Below are positions 45,756 to 56,569 of a DNA stretch of 64,000 nt, piece after piece (position 1 is the first letter of the stretch; each line of letters starts with the position of its first letter). The notes below the pieces were generated by a model. That model saw nothing but the letters and a program-made list of their open reading frames with translations, was not told where the DNA came from and ran no database searches. A program made the translations under genes and the position numbers. This DNA is from Tachypleus tridentatus (taxonomy: Eukaryota > Arthropoda > Merostomata > Xiphosura > Limulidae), in contig NC_134830.1 in NCBI RefSeq assembly GCF_004210375.1, positions 42,413,094 to 42,477,093 on the forward strand, in the 5' to 3' direction.

Positions 45756-46628
45756 TTAATAGAAACAACAAATAAAATAAAATATCCTTTAATTCATCCA
45801 GGAATTATGTTGTGTTGCTGCCCTCTGGTGCATGTAAATAGAGTAAGGTATCCGCTTTCCAGAGACAAACCCAATAGGAAAGTCGTTTGCTGAGGTTGGT
45901 TGACATTACGCATTATACATGCACATGGTAGAGCAAGTGGGATATTCCTGGTAAAAAAACATAAATTAAGAGCAACGTGTAATATATAAACGGCAAATAA
46001 AAAGGAAGATAAAGTTGGTATTCCCGTTCACAACAAGGGACTTTACCTCAATTTTTCTAAAAGGATATTTAATGTTTGATCTTACACACATATACATCAT
46101 TGTTGCATGATTAATAAACATTATGAAACATTAGTTAGAATAAAAAAAATACTATGGAAATTCAAAGTTACCATCAGTGAATCTAATAGTATATTTTGCC
46201 AGTAAAGTTTAAGTATACTAGGAGATATAACTTAAAATCAATTGTTCGAGTTCTCCAACCAAAACATTCAACTGTTAAATTACGATAAAATATCATTAAA
46301 ACTCGCTACCGCCTAAGTTTGCCACAATGCTCGAACAGGACGAAAATTCATAGCTGCGGTTCAGTTGTTTATATGATTACGAATATTTTGAACTGTTCAG
46401 AAAAGCGACTCGTTTGTTTTTACCACAGGCGTTGAAATATTAATCTAATAAGTATAATAAATCCAGAGCTTTCGCGTTTCGGATAAAATAAACCAATAAA
46501 GATACTCCCAGCTACATGATTAAACCAGTTCTGTACATAAAACTAGCTTCTTCGTGTCCTAATTTAAAAGTGAAAAAACAAACAAGTTGCTCATACATAT
46601 GGTGGAATTACTTTGCTCATTTCTCAGC
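45756..46628. other. Non-coding, nothing recognised
   Basis: AT-rich spacer. Confidence 0.4.
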
Positions 46629-46759
46629 CAGCTCTCCAGTGGCACGGCGGAATGTCTGCTAATTTACAACGCTATAATCCGGCTTTCGATACCCGTGGTG
46701 GGCAGAGCATAGATATTTCATTGTGTAGTTTTGTGCTTAATTAACTACAAACAAACAAA
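46629..46759 (+). mobile_element. SINE-B copy
   Basis: CTCCAGTGGCACGGCGGAATG, AATTTACAACGC, CTTTCGATACCCGTGG, CATAGATATTTCATTGTG and ACTACAAACAAACAAA. Confidence 0.87.
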
Positions 46760-46869
46760 ATTTTCCATGTGGTGTGTGCTGAATTAAAAATACTTACAGA
46801 CGTGATGTTATAGTATATATATAACTGAATTATTGTTATACCTTTTTAATCGAAAAACAACATCATGAT

Positions 46870-46952
46870 ACTTCCTGTGTCCACCAAGCGGAATTGAACC
46901 ACTGATTTTAACGTTATAAATCCGAAGAGTTACCGCTGACCCACTAGGAAAC
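46870..46952 (-). mobile_element. SINE-C, 3'-shortened
   Basis: Minus strand: TAGTGGGTCAGCGGTAACTC, TTTATAACGTTAAAATCAG, GGTTCAATTCCGC and TTGGTGGACACAGGAAG. The shared tail is absent. Confidence 0.72.
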
Positions 46953-48017
46953 TTATAAGAGAACGAACTTTTGAAAAATAGTCAATCTATTTCTTACACT
47001 GCAAATTTAAATTTGAAACTATGTACATACCCTTAAGATGATGGTTGGAAGTTTCTTCTCGCTCTGAGGATGCAGGAAGGATTTTACCCATTCATTTGCG
47101 ATGTGTTTTAGCGTATTTGTTGCTGTATCATGCTACCAAATCATGTTACGATTACAGATAATAATATCTGAAGAACTCAAATGAAGCTTTAGCTTAAAAG
47201 AAAACAAATTCGATATACACACTTAAATATATATTGTGAATTATTCGCTAAATAAATTCTAAAACACGAGTGTTTACAACCAGTCACATATTTTGAAAAC
47301 AGGCGTAAGAAAACTCACCATGAGTGTAAAATCTGAAATAACAAACGCTGTGATGCACTTCTCTTGACATACATTTAACATACCGTCTCAGTAAATACAG
47401 CATTATTATCCATAAATATATAACATTTTTCACGTGTTCTTAATTATCCACTCATTACAAAGACTGAATGAATGACGAACCAGCGTGTTTCTTCCATTTT
47501 GTTTTATTAAATTCAGTGAGATGAATCTCGATAGTTCTTCGTTAGTTTTATATTTTTCAATCATATGATTCACTTTATATTATCTCAACCATTCGTAAGA
47601 TTCGCTTCCTTGTGATAACTTGCATAATTATTTAATACTTCAATAAGTGATTTTGTTTTTAAACTATTTACTATCATAACTAGGTTCACGTACTGAGCAA
47701 TATTATATTTTAACCTGTTACACTACTTGGTGTAAAAAAAAAAGTAACCAAATAAACTGGGAAAATTACTGATTTTGGTGTGTCGGATTCGTAAGAAACT
47801 ACTGTCCCTTGAAAATAAAACTACCCAAGTCTTATTAATCTCCCGATTTTCCTTTGTTTTTCAAACTTTATTCTCATTCGTTTGTGACACCACTAATGAA
47901 GATCAGTTTTGAAAACAGCCACATACAAAGTTTAAATACTATGGTTTAGAACAGATTACAAACTCAGTTGAGTTTCGTTTTGTTTGAATTTTTGAATTAA
48001 GGATATGAAATAAAGTG
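46953..48017. other. Non-coding, nothing recognised
   Basis: AT-rich spacer. Confidence 0.4.
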
Positions 48018-48211
48018 ATAGGAGAGGCAGCTAGCTAGTCAACACCACCCACCGCCAACTCATGAGCTATTCTTTTACCAACAAATAGTGGAATCGATCA
48101 TGACATTATAACGCACTCCATGACTAAAAGGGTGAGTATATTCGGTGAGAGACATTTGAACAATGACCCTCAAATTAGGAGCTGAGCTCCTAAGCCACCA
48201 GACCATCTCAG
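48018..48211 (-). mobile_element. SINE-A, diverged, 3'-truncated
   Basis: Minus strand: CTGAGATGGTCTGGTGGCTTA head, AGCTCCTAATTTGAGGG, CAAATGTCTC (mutated box B), and a body to GACTAGCTAGCTGCC. The terminal tail is missing. Confidence 0.72.
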
Positions 48212-48530
48212 TAAAGAATTAGTAAGGTGACGAAACGAGAAATGTGCTATTTGTATGAAAGTTATAAAAATTTAATTCAACGGCAAGACATCAAGTAAGC
48301 CTTGTTAGGCTTAGAGAGTACCATTAGCAACAACAAAATATTCATTTATTGAATATTATTAAGTTTATAACATTAAAACAACATGGAAAAGTAAAATAAC
48401 TTATCAAGTGTTTAAATATACATATTATATATTTGAATATATATATATATATACAATATATTTAATTAATACATATTTTTGATAGTCATACTCTATTTTC
48501 CCAATTGGATAGTTACCATTTCCAAATATA
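48212..48530. other. Non-coding with TA microsatellite
   Basis: TA run near 48437-48453. Otherwise AT-rich. Confidence 0.4.
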
Positions 48531-48656
48531 AATGGCCATTGCACAGCGTTATGTCTACGGACTTATAACGCTAAAAGCAGGGTTTCGATACCGGTTGTGG
48601 TCAGAGCACAGATAACCCCCTTGGTGTAGTATTTTTGCTTAACTACAAACAAACAA
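48531..48656 (+). mobile_element. SINE-B copy
   Basis: GGCCATTGCACAGCGTTATG, CGGACTTATAACGC, GGGTTTCGATACCGG, CACAGATAACCCCC and ACTACAAACAAACAAG. Confidence 0.85.
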
Positions 48657-48743
48657 GCTGTGGAGCATACCATTCAAACTCTCGAGGCTGTTTGGTAAAA
48701 CCTTAAAGTGGCTGACAGTTTATGGGAATATTCATGACAACCA

Positions 48744-49023
48744 TTTTGTTTTGTTTGTTTTGAAATTTCTCACAAAGCTACTCGAGGGCTATCTGTGCTA
48801 GCCGTCCCTAATTTAGCAGTGTAAGACTAGAGGGAAGGCAACTAGTCATCACCACCCACCGCCAACTCTTGGGCTACTCTTTTACCAACGAATAGTGGGA
48901 TTGACCGTCACATTATATACCCCCCACGGCTGGGAGGGCGAGCATGTTTAGCGCGACGCGGGCGCGAACCCGCGATCCTCGGATTACGAGTCGCACGCCT
49001 TACGCGCTTGGCCATGCCAGGCC
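48744..49023 (-). mobile_element. SINE-A with target duplication, left arm of an inverted pair
   Basis: Flanked by the 12-bp TCATGACAACCA (48732-48743 and 49024-49035). The minus strand is GGCCTGGCATGGCCAAGCGC with CGACTCGTAATCCG and box B GGGTTCGCGCCCGC. It closely resembles the copy at 20263-20544, including the GCGCG head and CGCGTCGCGC segment, so the two may be a young subfamily. Confidence 0.94.
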
Positions 49024-49061
49024 TCATGACAACCAGAAATTCTAACTAACCAACATGATGG

Positions 49062-49328
49062 GTCCGGCATGGCCAAGTGGTTAAGGCACTCGACTTGTAA
49101 TCCGAGGGTCGTGAGTTCAAATCCCACCAAACATGCTCGCCCTTTCAGCTGTGGGGGCGTTATAATGTTACGATCAATTCCACTATTTGTTGGTAAAAGA
49201 ATAGCTCAACAGTTGCCAGTGGGTGGTGATGACCAGCTGCCTTCCCTCTAGTCTTACACTGCTAAATTATGGACAGCTAGCGCAGATAAGTCTTGTATAG
49301 CTTTGCGCGAAATTCGAAACAAACCAAA
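49062..49328 (+). mobile_element. SINE-A with target duplication, right arm of an inverted pair
   Basis: Flanked by CCAACATGATGG (49050-49061) and CCAACACGATGG (49329-49340). The head is GTCCGGCATGGCCAAGTGG, with GAGTTCAAATCCC as box B. It lies head-to-head with the minus-strand copy 38 bp away. Confidence 0.93.
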
Positions 49329-49340
49329 CCAACACGATGG

Positions 49341-49668
49341 AAGAAAGCGCAATTCTTACGCTCCGAGCACTCAGGTTAAATTTCGTGGCGAATAGTGGCT
49401 AAACTTTGCTAATGTAAATTTGTATAGGTCTTGTTTATAAATCAATGTGGTTTACTTTTGTGTTATGTCACTAAGTAAGGTTGTACTTGATGTCCTGGTG
49501 GTTACATACCAGTCCTCCTAAAGTGTGTTCCGTAATTACACCTGGAGGTAAAGAAATATTAACATAGACTTTGTAATTCATATAAAAATTTACAATATTT
49601 TACTAGACGACAAATCTAAGTTCTTTCTCATACCTATCTGATGTAGTGGTTTTTCATATGCCATAAAT
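49341..49668. other. Non-coding, nothing recognised
   Basis: AT-rich spacer. Confidence 0.35.
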
Positions 49669-50201
49669 CAGAGGTTCTCAAACTGTAGTCAGCAGCCCCC
49701 TGTGGTCCACGATAGTACGTAATGGTAATACATCAGCAATACGTTAAATTTATGAAATTACCATTTACTGAATAAGATAAAATGCTAAGATATTCTGAAA
49801 CTAATATAGTCATATATATCCCAAATTAATGATTGTAATTAATATAAATTGAGTTATGTAAATTTGTTGTGCGCCTGGCACCGTTGTCTGTCGTTCGCAA
49901 AAACAAGACAGTTGATTTCCAGTTGGCTTGACACATCACAACATACGGATCTTCGTCCAAAGCTGTCAGACATTAACCCAGAAATTCGCAAGATCGTTTA
50001 CATTAAAGTAAGTCATAAGATATTTTATTTTTCCATATTTTATTATCTTTTCTTAAAACTAGAATGACTCTGTAAAGGTAGTAAAATACGCATACGGTAC
50101 ACCAGTTACACATGATAAAAACTATTTTTAACGGGAGGTGGTCTGTTGGTACAGTGAAGAAGATGAAGGACTCCGCCAATTGGCAAAGTTCGGGACTCCT
50201 G
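49669..50201. mobile_element. Possible non-autonomous hAT element
   Basis: The left end CAGAGGTTCTCAAACTGTAG and the right end AAAGTTCGGGACTCCTG have the character of hAT termini (terminal CAG/CTG, inverted GGGA-type blocks). The flanking 8-mers CCATAAAT and CCCTCTAT match at only 5 of 8 positions. A 72-codon frame at 49849-50067 inside has no recognised domain. Confidence 0.4.
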
Positions 50202-50689
50202 CCCTCTATAATAATACTGCCAAGACAGACGTAGTTAACCGTAAGTGATAATACTATTAAAACAGACGTAGTTACTCCGGGAAATTGCTATGTTATGATG
50301 AGAAAAGCAATTCTGATGTTGTACGTCTTTGCCTCTTACATTGACGATATTTGTAAGAATGTATTTTGCAATTGTCCCCATTAATTGTGATCTGGGTAGA
50401 TTTTAACAGCAAGATAGACCATTTCTGCTCATTTTTGTTTCTGAATACCTTTGCTTCTTTGATATTGTTTGAGTTGGAATTGGTTTAGTCCTTTAGGTAG
50501 TGCCTGAGTGACAGATATGACGTTGGTTACATGAGAACTAGACTAGCTTCTAAATGATACCATGTACTGCAAGTACATGTTGGTGAACACGTTTTGATGC
50601 AACAGCACAGGCGTGTCTTCTGTTATATATTTGAATCAGCTGAGATATATTTTATTACGTACATGAATCTGATATTTATGAGAGTACAC
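50202..50689. other. Non-coding; two-copy short duplication
   Basis: ATAATACT and then ACAGACGTAGTTA occur twice (about 50210-50237 and 50249-50276). Nothing else is recognised. Confidence 0.4.
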
Positions 50690-50775
50690 TGTTCAGTGGC
50701 ACAGCTGCATGTCTGCAGACTCGCAAAGCTACACAATGGGCTATCTGTGCTCTGCCCACCATGGGTATCAAAAAT
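50690..50775. mobile_element. Chimeric SINE-B: plus-strand head joined to minus-strand tail
   Basis: 50690-50722 is a plus-strand B head (CAGTGGCACAGCTGCATG, CTGCAGACTCGC). 50725-50775 is a B tail in minus orientation (AAGCTACACAATGGGC, TCTGCCCACCATGGGTATC). The two halves face each other. Confidence 0.65.
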
Positions 50776-53012
50776 CTACAAGACTACAGCTGTTCAGACG
50801 AATGAATAATTTAGACATGAAATAATTGAGATATGGTAAATTTGGTGGAAACTCCAGTGATTAGCTTCGGCTACAATGAGGTACATAAACGAAAACGCAC
50901 AGTTACTATGGGATGCACATATTACAATCCAGGAATGAAGAAGCGTTGTAAGCTATGGTTTAATTTAGATGCTTGTTGCTAGAAGCAGCGTATGATAACG
51001 TCATCGAAAGATTCTGGGAAAGCTAGTGATCTCTAAGTTTAGTGTATTAAGTAGAAAAAGAGTGATAATATAAATGTCAGGTAGTGAATTAGTTAGTAAG
51101 TGAAGTATTCCGTGAGTGAATCAGTTCAATGTCTTTCACTTAGTGAAATATTCAGTTATTAAACTAAACAGGTTAGGGTGCTTTGTTATCAATTTGCAAG
51201 TAAGTTTATATGTTATTTTTATGTAATTTTTATTCAGATTTGTAAACTTATGTTTACGTTTCAGCACACACGAAACATTTAGTCTATTGACTCGTAAAAG
51301 TTCATCTCGTGCATACATATTTTGATACCCCTCACGGCGAAGATAGCCTAGTTGCTTTGCGTCATAAAACGTTTTGTTTTTGTTTCTAGAATATCGAAAA
51401 CACAAACGGTTACACGGTCGGCTAACCAGAACTTATAATAAAAAATCGCCTTTATTCGCAAGTGTATTTATAAAAACGTCACCTAAAAAACTCTGAAATA
51501 TGTGCCTACCACGTGGTTGATTTGATATTTTTTTTACACATTCCTTTATTCGAAAGCCATCCTATTTCAAATTTACAACTAATTTTCAGTGTTCTTGGTA
51601 ATATACTTCTGTAGTAAAAGAGATGCTTATAATCTTCCATAACCCAAATCTTTTTATAGGTTGTTTGTGTGTAAAAGATAGAATTTTAAATACAAAATCT
51701 TGCGTAGACTTGGAGAAATGACTTTATTAATTTCCAGTTTTGAAGAAGGTTACTATTGCGTTCGGTTACTATCATTTGATTTGCCAAACTTCCTATTGGT
51801 TCGGAATTGAAATTAAGACTAAATTTTACTCATCTCCCACTCATTGGTTTTAGTTTTTTTCTTCCCAGTGCTTCAACGTGCAAATATGTAGCTGTAAACC
51901 GTTGAGTTTTTTTTAGTACAGATACACCTACTGATATTTCAGCTTGAAAGAACGTATTATGCAACATATTAAACGTATTATTATTCCATTCCCGCATCCC
52001 ACAACTTTTCAGCAACTCGTCTGGTCTAACAGGTTTGAAACAACGCACACATTCAAACAGAACTATGATAATAGCAAAAGAAGTATGCAACACGCTCGGT
52101 TGCTCACGTGGCGAATTTAAATATTTTTAGGGCAAGTTCACGCCCTGCAGCTTCGTTTGCGTGGCGTTTTAGTCTGAACATTCAGCTCGTACACAACGAA
52201 TCTGTACACACCGTACCAGCCAGCTGTGTTGGTAGGACAGTGCCTTAGGGACCAAACGTCCTTCAGTTCTTCGCACTTCAACACTAGTACAGCTTGTCTC
52301 GTTTCGAAAAACATTTTTCTTTCTCAAAATTTTCTTCCCTGTTATATGGTTAAGAAAACCCTCGTAAACAACTGAGTAATGGTTAAAGTGAGAGACATGG
52401 TAGGTGGAAAGCAAGGTAATTTATACGCTCCTGAAATGAAAACAAGAGAAAAAAAAAATAAGGTTTTTGGATGGTGGACATTTTTTGTTCAAGAGTATTA
52501 ATTTATGAAAAAAAAATCATGCATCGTTATTAGACGAGAAATAGGGCAATACAACTGAAAGAACCACCGGGTATAATCTGTTCATCTGTTTTTGTAGCCC
52601 TATTTTTATTAATATTAGTTATTTGCGATTTCACGAACTTGAACTTAATAAAGGGTTTCGTCTATGTATTATCTGCTGTAGAATATTTCGCGGACCAAAT
52701 CTCAGCGATCACGAGCTTTAAACATGCTAATCTGACGTTGGATTTATACTATTGTGATTTCTTTACCCAGAAAGACTGAACTCACCACTAAACCCTGTGT
52801 AAACATTAAATATTATTAATACAATAAAAGGTAATTGTAATTTTATATCACTCAGACAAATTTTTTTTTTTTGCTTCAACCTAAGTTTCCGGAACGTTAT
52901 GACTCATAAATATTCCGTTTAAAGAAATATTGATATAATTAAACATGACATAACACAAATGTGCTGAAAACGCTTTGTATATATGTGGGAATATATTTTT
53001 ATTTATGGATCC
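50776..53012. other. Non-coding, one doubtful frame
   Basis: Mostly AT-rich. GC rises modestly at 52000-52300, where two minus-strand frames lie (see 51830-52093). T-rich and A-rich runs sit near 52452 and 52861. Confidence 0.4.
51830..52093 (-). CDS. Doubtful short secreted-protein frame
   Basis: An 87-residue frame starts MLHTSFAIIIVLFECVRC, which looks like a signal peptide. It continues with a polar part holding one further Cys and ends with a basic ALGRKKLKPMSGR stretch that could be a prohormone processing site. TATTTAAAT lies about 35 bases upstream. I recognise no family. Length and composition do not rule out chance. Confidence 0.15.
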   Translation of the reverse strand: MLHTSFAIIIVLFECVRCFKPVRPDELLKSCGMREWNNNTFNMLHNTFFQAEISVGVSVLKKTQRFTATYLHVEALGRKKLKPMSGR

Positions 53013-53120
53013 AAGCGCAAAGCTACACAATGAGCTACCTGTTCTGTGCTCACCACAGGGATCGAACCTTCAAATGTCACGTTATAAGACTACAAGATTA
53101 CCGCTTCAGTGACTAGCTAG
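53013..53120 (-). mobile_element. SINE-B copy, diverged
   Basis: Minus strand: CTAGTCACTGAAGCGGTAATC, CTTATAACGTG, GGTTCGATCCCTGTGG, CACAGAACAGGTAGC and TTGTGTAGCTTTGCGC. Confidence 0.74.
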
Positions 53121-53831
53121 TAATAGTCGTGCCTTCACACTGTTAGTACTGGTGTGTAGGTCACGTTTTTTAATTTTGAACCAAAAGAATGATAAACTGA
53201 TATTAAAGTATGTTAAATTTATACGTTCATAGTAGGATTGTACCAGATTTAATGAGGAAGGTGGACAGCCTCGGTGTACCATGTAACACTAGTACAATTT
53301 AACAAAATAACTTTTTGTGGGCAAAGTTCTGTAACGTTAGGTCAACTTTAGCTTCGAGTCATGTTCACCATTCATTCTACTTCTGTATTTAGACTTTAAA
53401 GCTACAAATGATAAATGAGTTACGGACTTGAAAATTCACCTACATAAATTCAAACGAATATTTTTTAAAAAAGAAGAAAATATAGTTAACATTATAAAAT
53501 TTCGTTCCAGAGTTGATAAATAAATGTATTCACTAGAATATTTTTTAAATTTTTTTGTATCATTTGTTGTCAGGCCTGTAAACATGAGGTGCAATAAGGC
53601 ATCACGTATTGAAAAATGACGAAGTTAATATGTAATTGTGTAGTTGAAGAAAATGTACCAGAAAACAAAGTGCTTTGTCTTCGAGTTCTGTATACTCTCC
53701 AGTTCTCTGAATCCAAATAATCAATTTGGATATAAGCATTTTTGTTTACCCTCTGATCTTATTGTCCACCCCAAACCAACATTATTCATATTTCCTAAAG
53801 AAACCCGCAGACAGATCATCATTAGTTTATA
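53121..53831. other. Non-coding, nothing recognised
   Basis: AT-rich spacer. Confidence 0.4.
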
Positions 53832-54097
53832 GACCCGGCATGGCCAGGTGGTTGGGGCGCTCGATTAATAATCTGAGGGTCGCGCGTTCGAATCCCGTCA
53901 TACCAAACACGCTTGACCTCTCAGCTGTGGGGGCGTTATAATGTTACATTCGATCCCACTATTCGTTGGTTAAAAGAGTATTCGAAGGATTGGCGATGAC
54001 TAGCTAGCTGCCTTCCCTCTAGCTTTACACTTTTAAATTACGGATGGCTAGCGCAGATGGCCCTTATATAGCTTTGTGCGAAGTTCAAAAACAAACA
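53832..54097 (+). mobile_element. SINE-A, full length
   Basis: GACCCGGCATGGCCAGGTGG, CTCGATTAATAATC (mutated anticodon loop), GCGTTCGAATCCCG box B, the complete body and a GTGCGAAGTTCAAAAACAAAC tail. Confidence 0.9.
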
Positions 54098-54620
54098 TTA
54101 TTTTACAGTAGGCGAAGACTACCAAGTAAGGAATGCATTTTCGTACTTTAAACTCAAAAGCCATATTACGTAGAGTTTTAAAGATTTCCATTTAATTTAT
54201 ATATATGTTACTCCTGCTTGTATAGCTGAATTCTTAAAGTTTTCTAACGTCCACTTCTTCGGGATATGCAAACCTTTCTTTCTGATAATTATAAAACTTT
54301 TAGTAGAACCACCTAAAGGGATCTTGGGAACCTAATTAATATGGAAAACATGAGTCTGGCATTTCTAGAAGGAAGTTATGCCAAGTATCCTTTTTGCCGT
54401 TTTTATTCTTTATCTATATTGGGGCTGTGCTTATTGAGTAATATTGCAACACAGGTCGTTGTCATTGAAGGTGTGTGTAAATAAAATTTATATGACCCAC
54501 AAAGTTGTACATAATAGAATAATAATAGAATCGTTGATATCTCTTGATAACTTTGGTCACTTTTAACGTTTTAAGTAAATAACAATAACATGTATTTAAA
54601 ATAATTATTTCAAGAAAAGT
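54098..54620. other. Non-coding, nothing recognised
   Basis: AT-rich spacer. Confidence 0.4.
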
Positions 54621-54738
54621 CTCCCGGTGGAACAGCTATACAAATATGGGCTTCCAACACTAAAATCCTGTGTTCAGTTCCGTGCGATAGAAACCGTAGA
54701 TAGCTCAATGTGGCTTTTTTAAAAATTCAAACAAACAC
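54621..54738 (+). mobile_element. SINE-C copy, diverged
   Basis: CTCCCGGTGGAACAGCTATA, GGGCTTCCAACACTAAAATC, TGTTCAGTTCCGTG, GTAGATAGCTCAATGTGGC and AATTCAAACAAACAC. Confidence 0.72.
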
Positions 54739-55410
54739 TATAATAAAGTTCTTGCCAACTCATTAAAATATTAACAGTAAATGAAAGCAGAATTAGAAAT
54801 TACTGGGAAGTTACGTGTTGTTGTTGTTTGTTTGTTTTTTTCTCTCTCGTGTTGAAAGCTTTATTAATGATTTGTCTGGGGAAATCTGTATCACCAGAAA
54901 TGAAGGTTCGACTCTTTACGCTAGTTCGTGCGCCTTTCTTTTGTTTGTTATTATTTTTCACCATTTTGTTTTGGAAAAGAGAAATCATACATTGTGTATA
55001 AATAGTTCCGAGTCACGCGTGACTGCGTCACCCATACCCGAAATGTTCGTTTCACGCTACTGCTCAACAAAAACACAACTTCCCCATTCAATTGTGGTAG
55101 CGTGTTAAGGCAGGTCAGCCTACAAACAATACAAAACTCAAGATTTTAGTTTACTTACATCTCCCCTGTCTTCGGTACTTTAAACTGTGATTGCTGGCAC
55201 TAAAAACACCCTTAAGGCATTATAGCATGTTGAAACGGTTAACCCACTTATAAAATATACAGGGAAATCCGTTACTGACTGGTTGTGGAAAATATTTCTC
55301 ATATACGTACAACTGATTTCCGGGTTTCATAAACCGTACCTGATTACAAAATTCATTTGTGAAATTGTGCAGTTTTGTATATTACTTTATTTACTGGTAT
55401 TAATTTAAAA
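54739..55410. other. Non-coding with a TATA-like motif and palindrome
   Basis: TATAAATAG at 54997-55005 is followed by the perfect 14-base palindrome AGTCACGCGTGACT (55011-55024). A 97-codon plus-strand frame at 54815-55108 begins with a hydrophobic stretch but is not recognised. Confidence 0.35.
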
Positions 55411-55478
55411 TACACACACACACACACACACACATATTCATATATACACACACACACACAACGTGTATATATATATAT
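55411..55478. repeat. CA/TA microsatellite
   Basis: (CA)n at 55411-55434, a short interruption, a second (CA)n block, then (TA)n to about 55478. Confidence 0.92.
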
Positions 55479-56390
55479 TACTTTTATTTCTGAGCCCAGT
55501 GCTTTAAAAATATAACGGTCGATTTTGTGTGTTGTTATAACTATCACAGATAGTTGTTGTACATGTGAGGAAAAAAATATTTAATTTAACAGTTTTTGTC
55601 AGATATTACTAACATGCGCAAATTAAATATTAATATATTAGGTATGTAATATTATTCTTACGCTTTCTTACAATACTAAATATATTGCTCTGTTTGTTAC
55701 TTTGAGAATTCATTGTTATTATAACTGTATTTCAAATCTGACGTGTTTTTCGTACAGTGTCGTGTGCACAAATTACTCTCAGTATCTTCATGTTGAGATT
55801 TGAACGTCACGTTTTGGCACATTGCCATGGTCTTACTAGCGGCGCAGAACGATCAATATATTGTGACGTCACTCGCGTATAGACAGCTGCGGCATTCTTG
55901 ATGTTAATACTGCGCCAGTCCTTACACGCTGCGGCAGTTGATGGAAACTAAAATTAAAGAAGAAATTTAGAAGTAAGCATTTTCGTTATTTTACTAGAAG
56001 CATTACGAACATCGATATATTTATATTTTATACATTCTACAACTGACTCAGTGCTAACTAAGAACGAGATTATATTTTTGTTATCTCTAACTAGTTTGAT
56101 GTATTTATTGTAAACTCGTTCCAAATCTTTTGTCAATGTACAATAAATTTAGTTAACTAATCAATATAATTACTGATTTAAACTGTACAATTTAAAATGT
56201 CTCATTAACTGACGCAAAATCGTGAACAGTTAAAACTTTGCTGTTTGTTTTCCAGTTTCTTGTAGTTATCCACCAATACGTACTCTACAGTTGTGACATC
56301 TTAAGTTTTGTTGGGCCTTCTCTTAACGAACGAGTCCATTCCCTCTTCCCCAATGACCACATTCCGTTTCTTGTCGTTGTAGTTATGACA
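55479..56390. other. Upstream region of the IRF2BP-like gene; CRE at 55864
   Basis: A perfect TGACGTCA lies at 55864-55871 in a locally GC-richer patch (about 55820-55940). There is no protein-coding evidence. A 72-codon frame at 56238-56456 overlaps the probable promoter. Confidence 0.45.
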
Positions 56391-56470
56391 TCATCGTTCA
56401 GTACTGGTATTAAACTTAACAGAAACCGGGGGCGGGTCTCACTGCGCGTGCGCTAGTTAGAGCAAACGGT
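56391..56470 (+). promoter_or_regulatory. Probable TATA-less promoter of the IRF2BP-like gene
   Basis: TCAGTA (56398-56403) resembles an arthropod initiator. GGGGGCGGG at 56428-56436 is an Sp1-type GC box. GCGCGTGCGC at 56444-56453 is, on the other strand, the NRF1 core GCGCACGCGC. The patch is GC-rich in an AT-rich region and lies 100-180 bp upstream of the start codon. No TATA box is present. This is inference from motifs only. Confidence 0.45.
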
Positions 56471-56569
56471 CGGTCTTAACTAAGTAAATCGTGAAGCGAT
56501 AGGAAGCGACACTAGGTGGTGCAAACAGTGTAAGGACTGGAAAGAACCGGACCAAGTTGTACAATCTCC

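Noticed and set aside
54815..55108. 97-codon frame with a hydrophobic start
   Set aside because: Poor signal-peptide order, poly-T driven hydrophobic residues (TTTGTTTGTTTTTTTC), no recognised domain, and overlap with the TATA-like motif.
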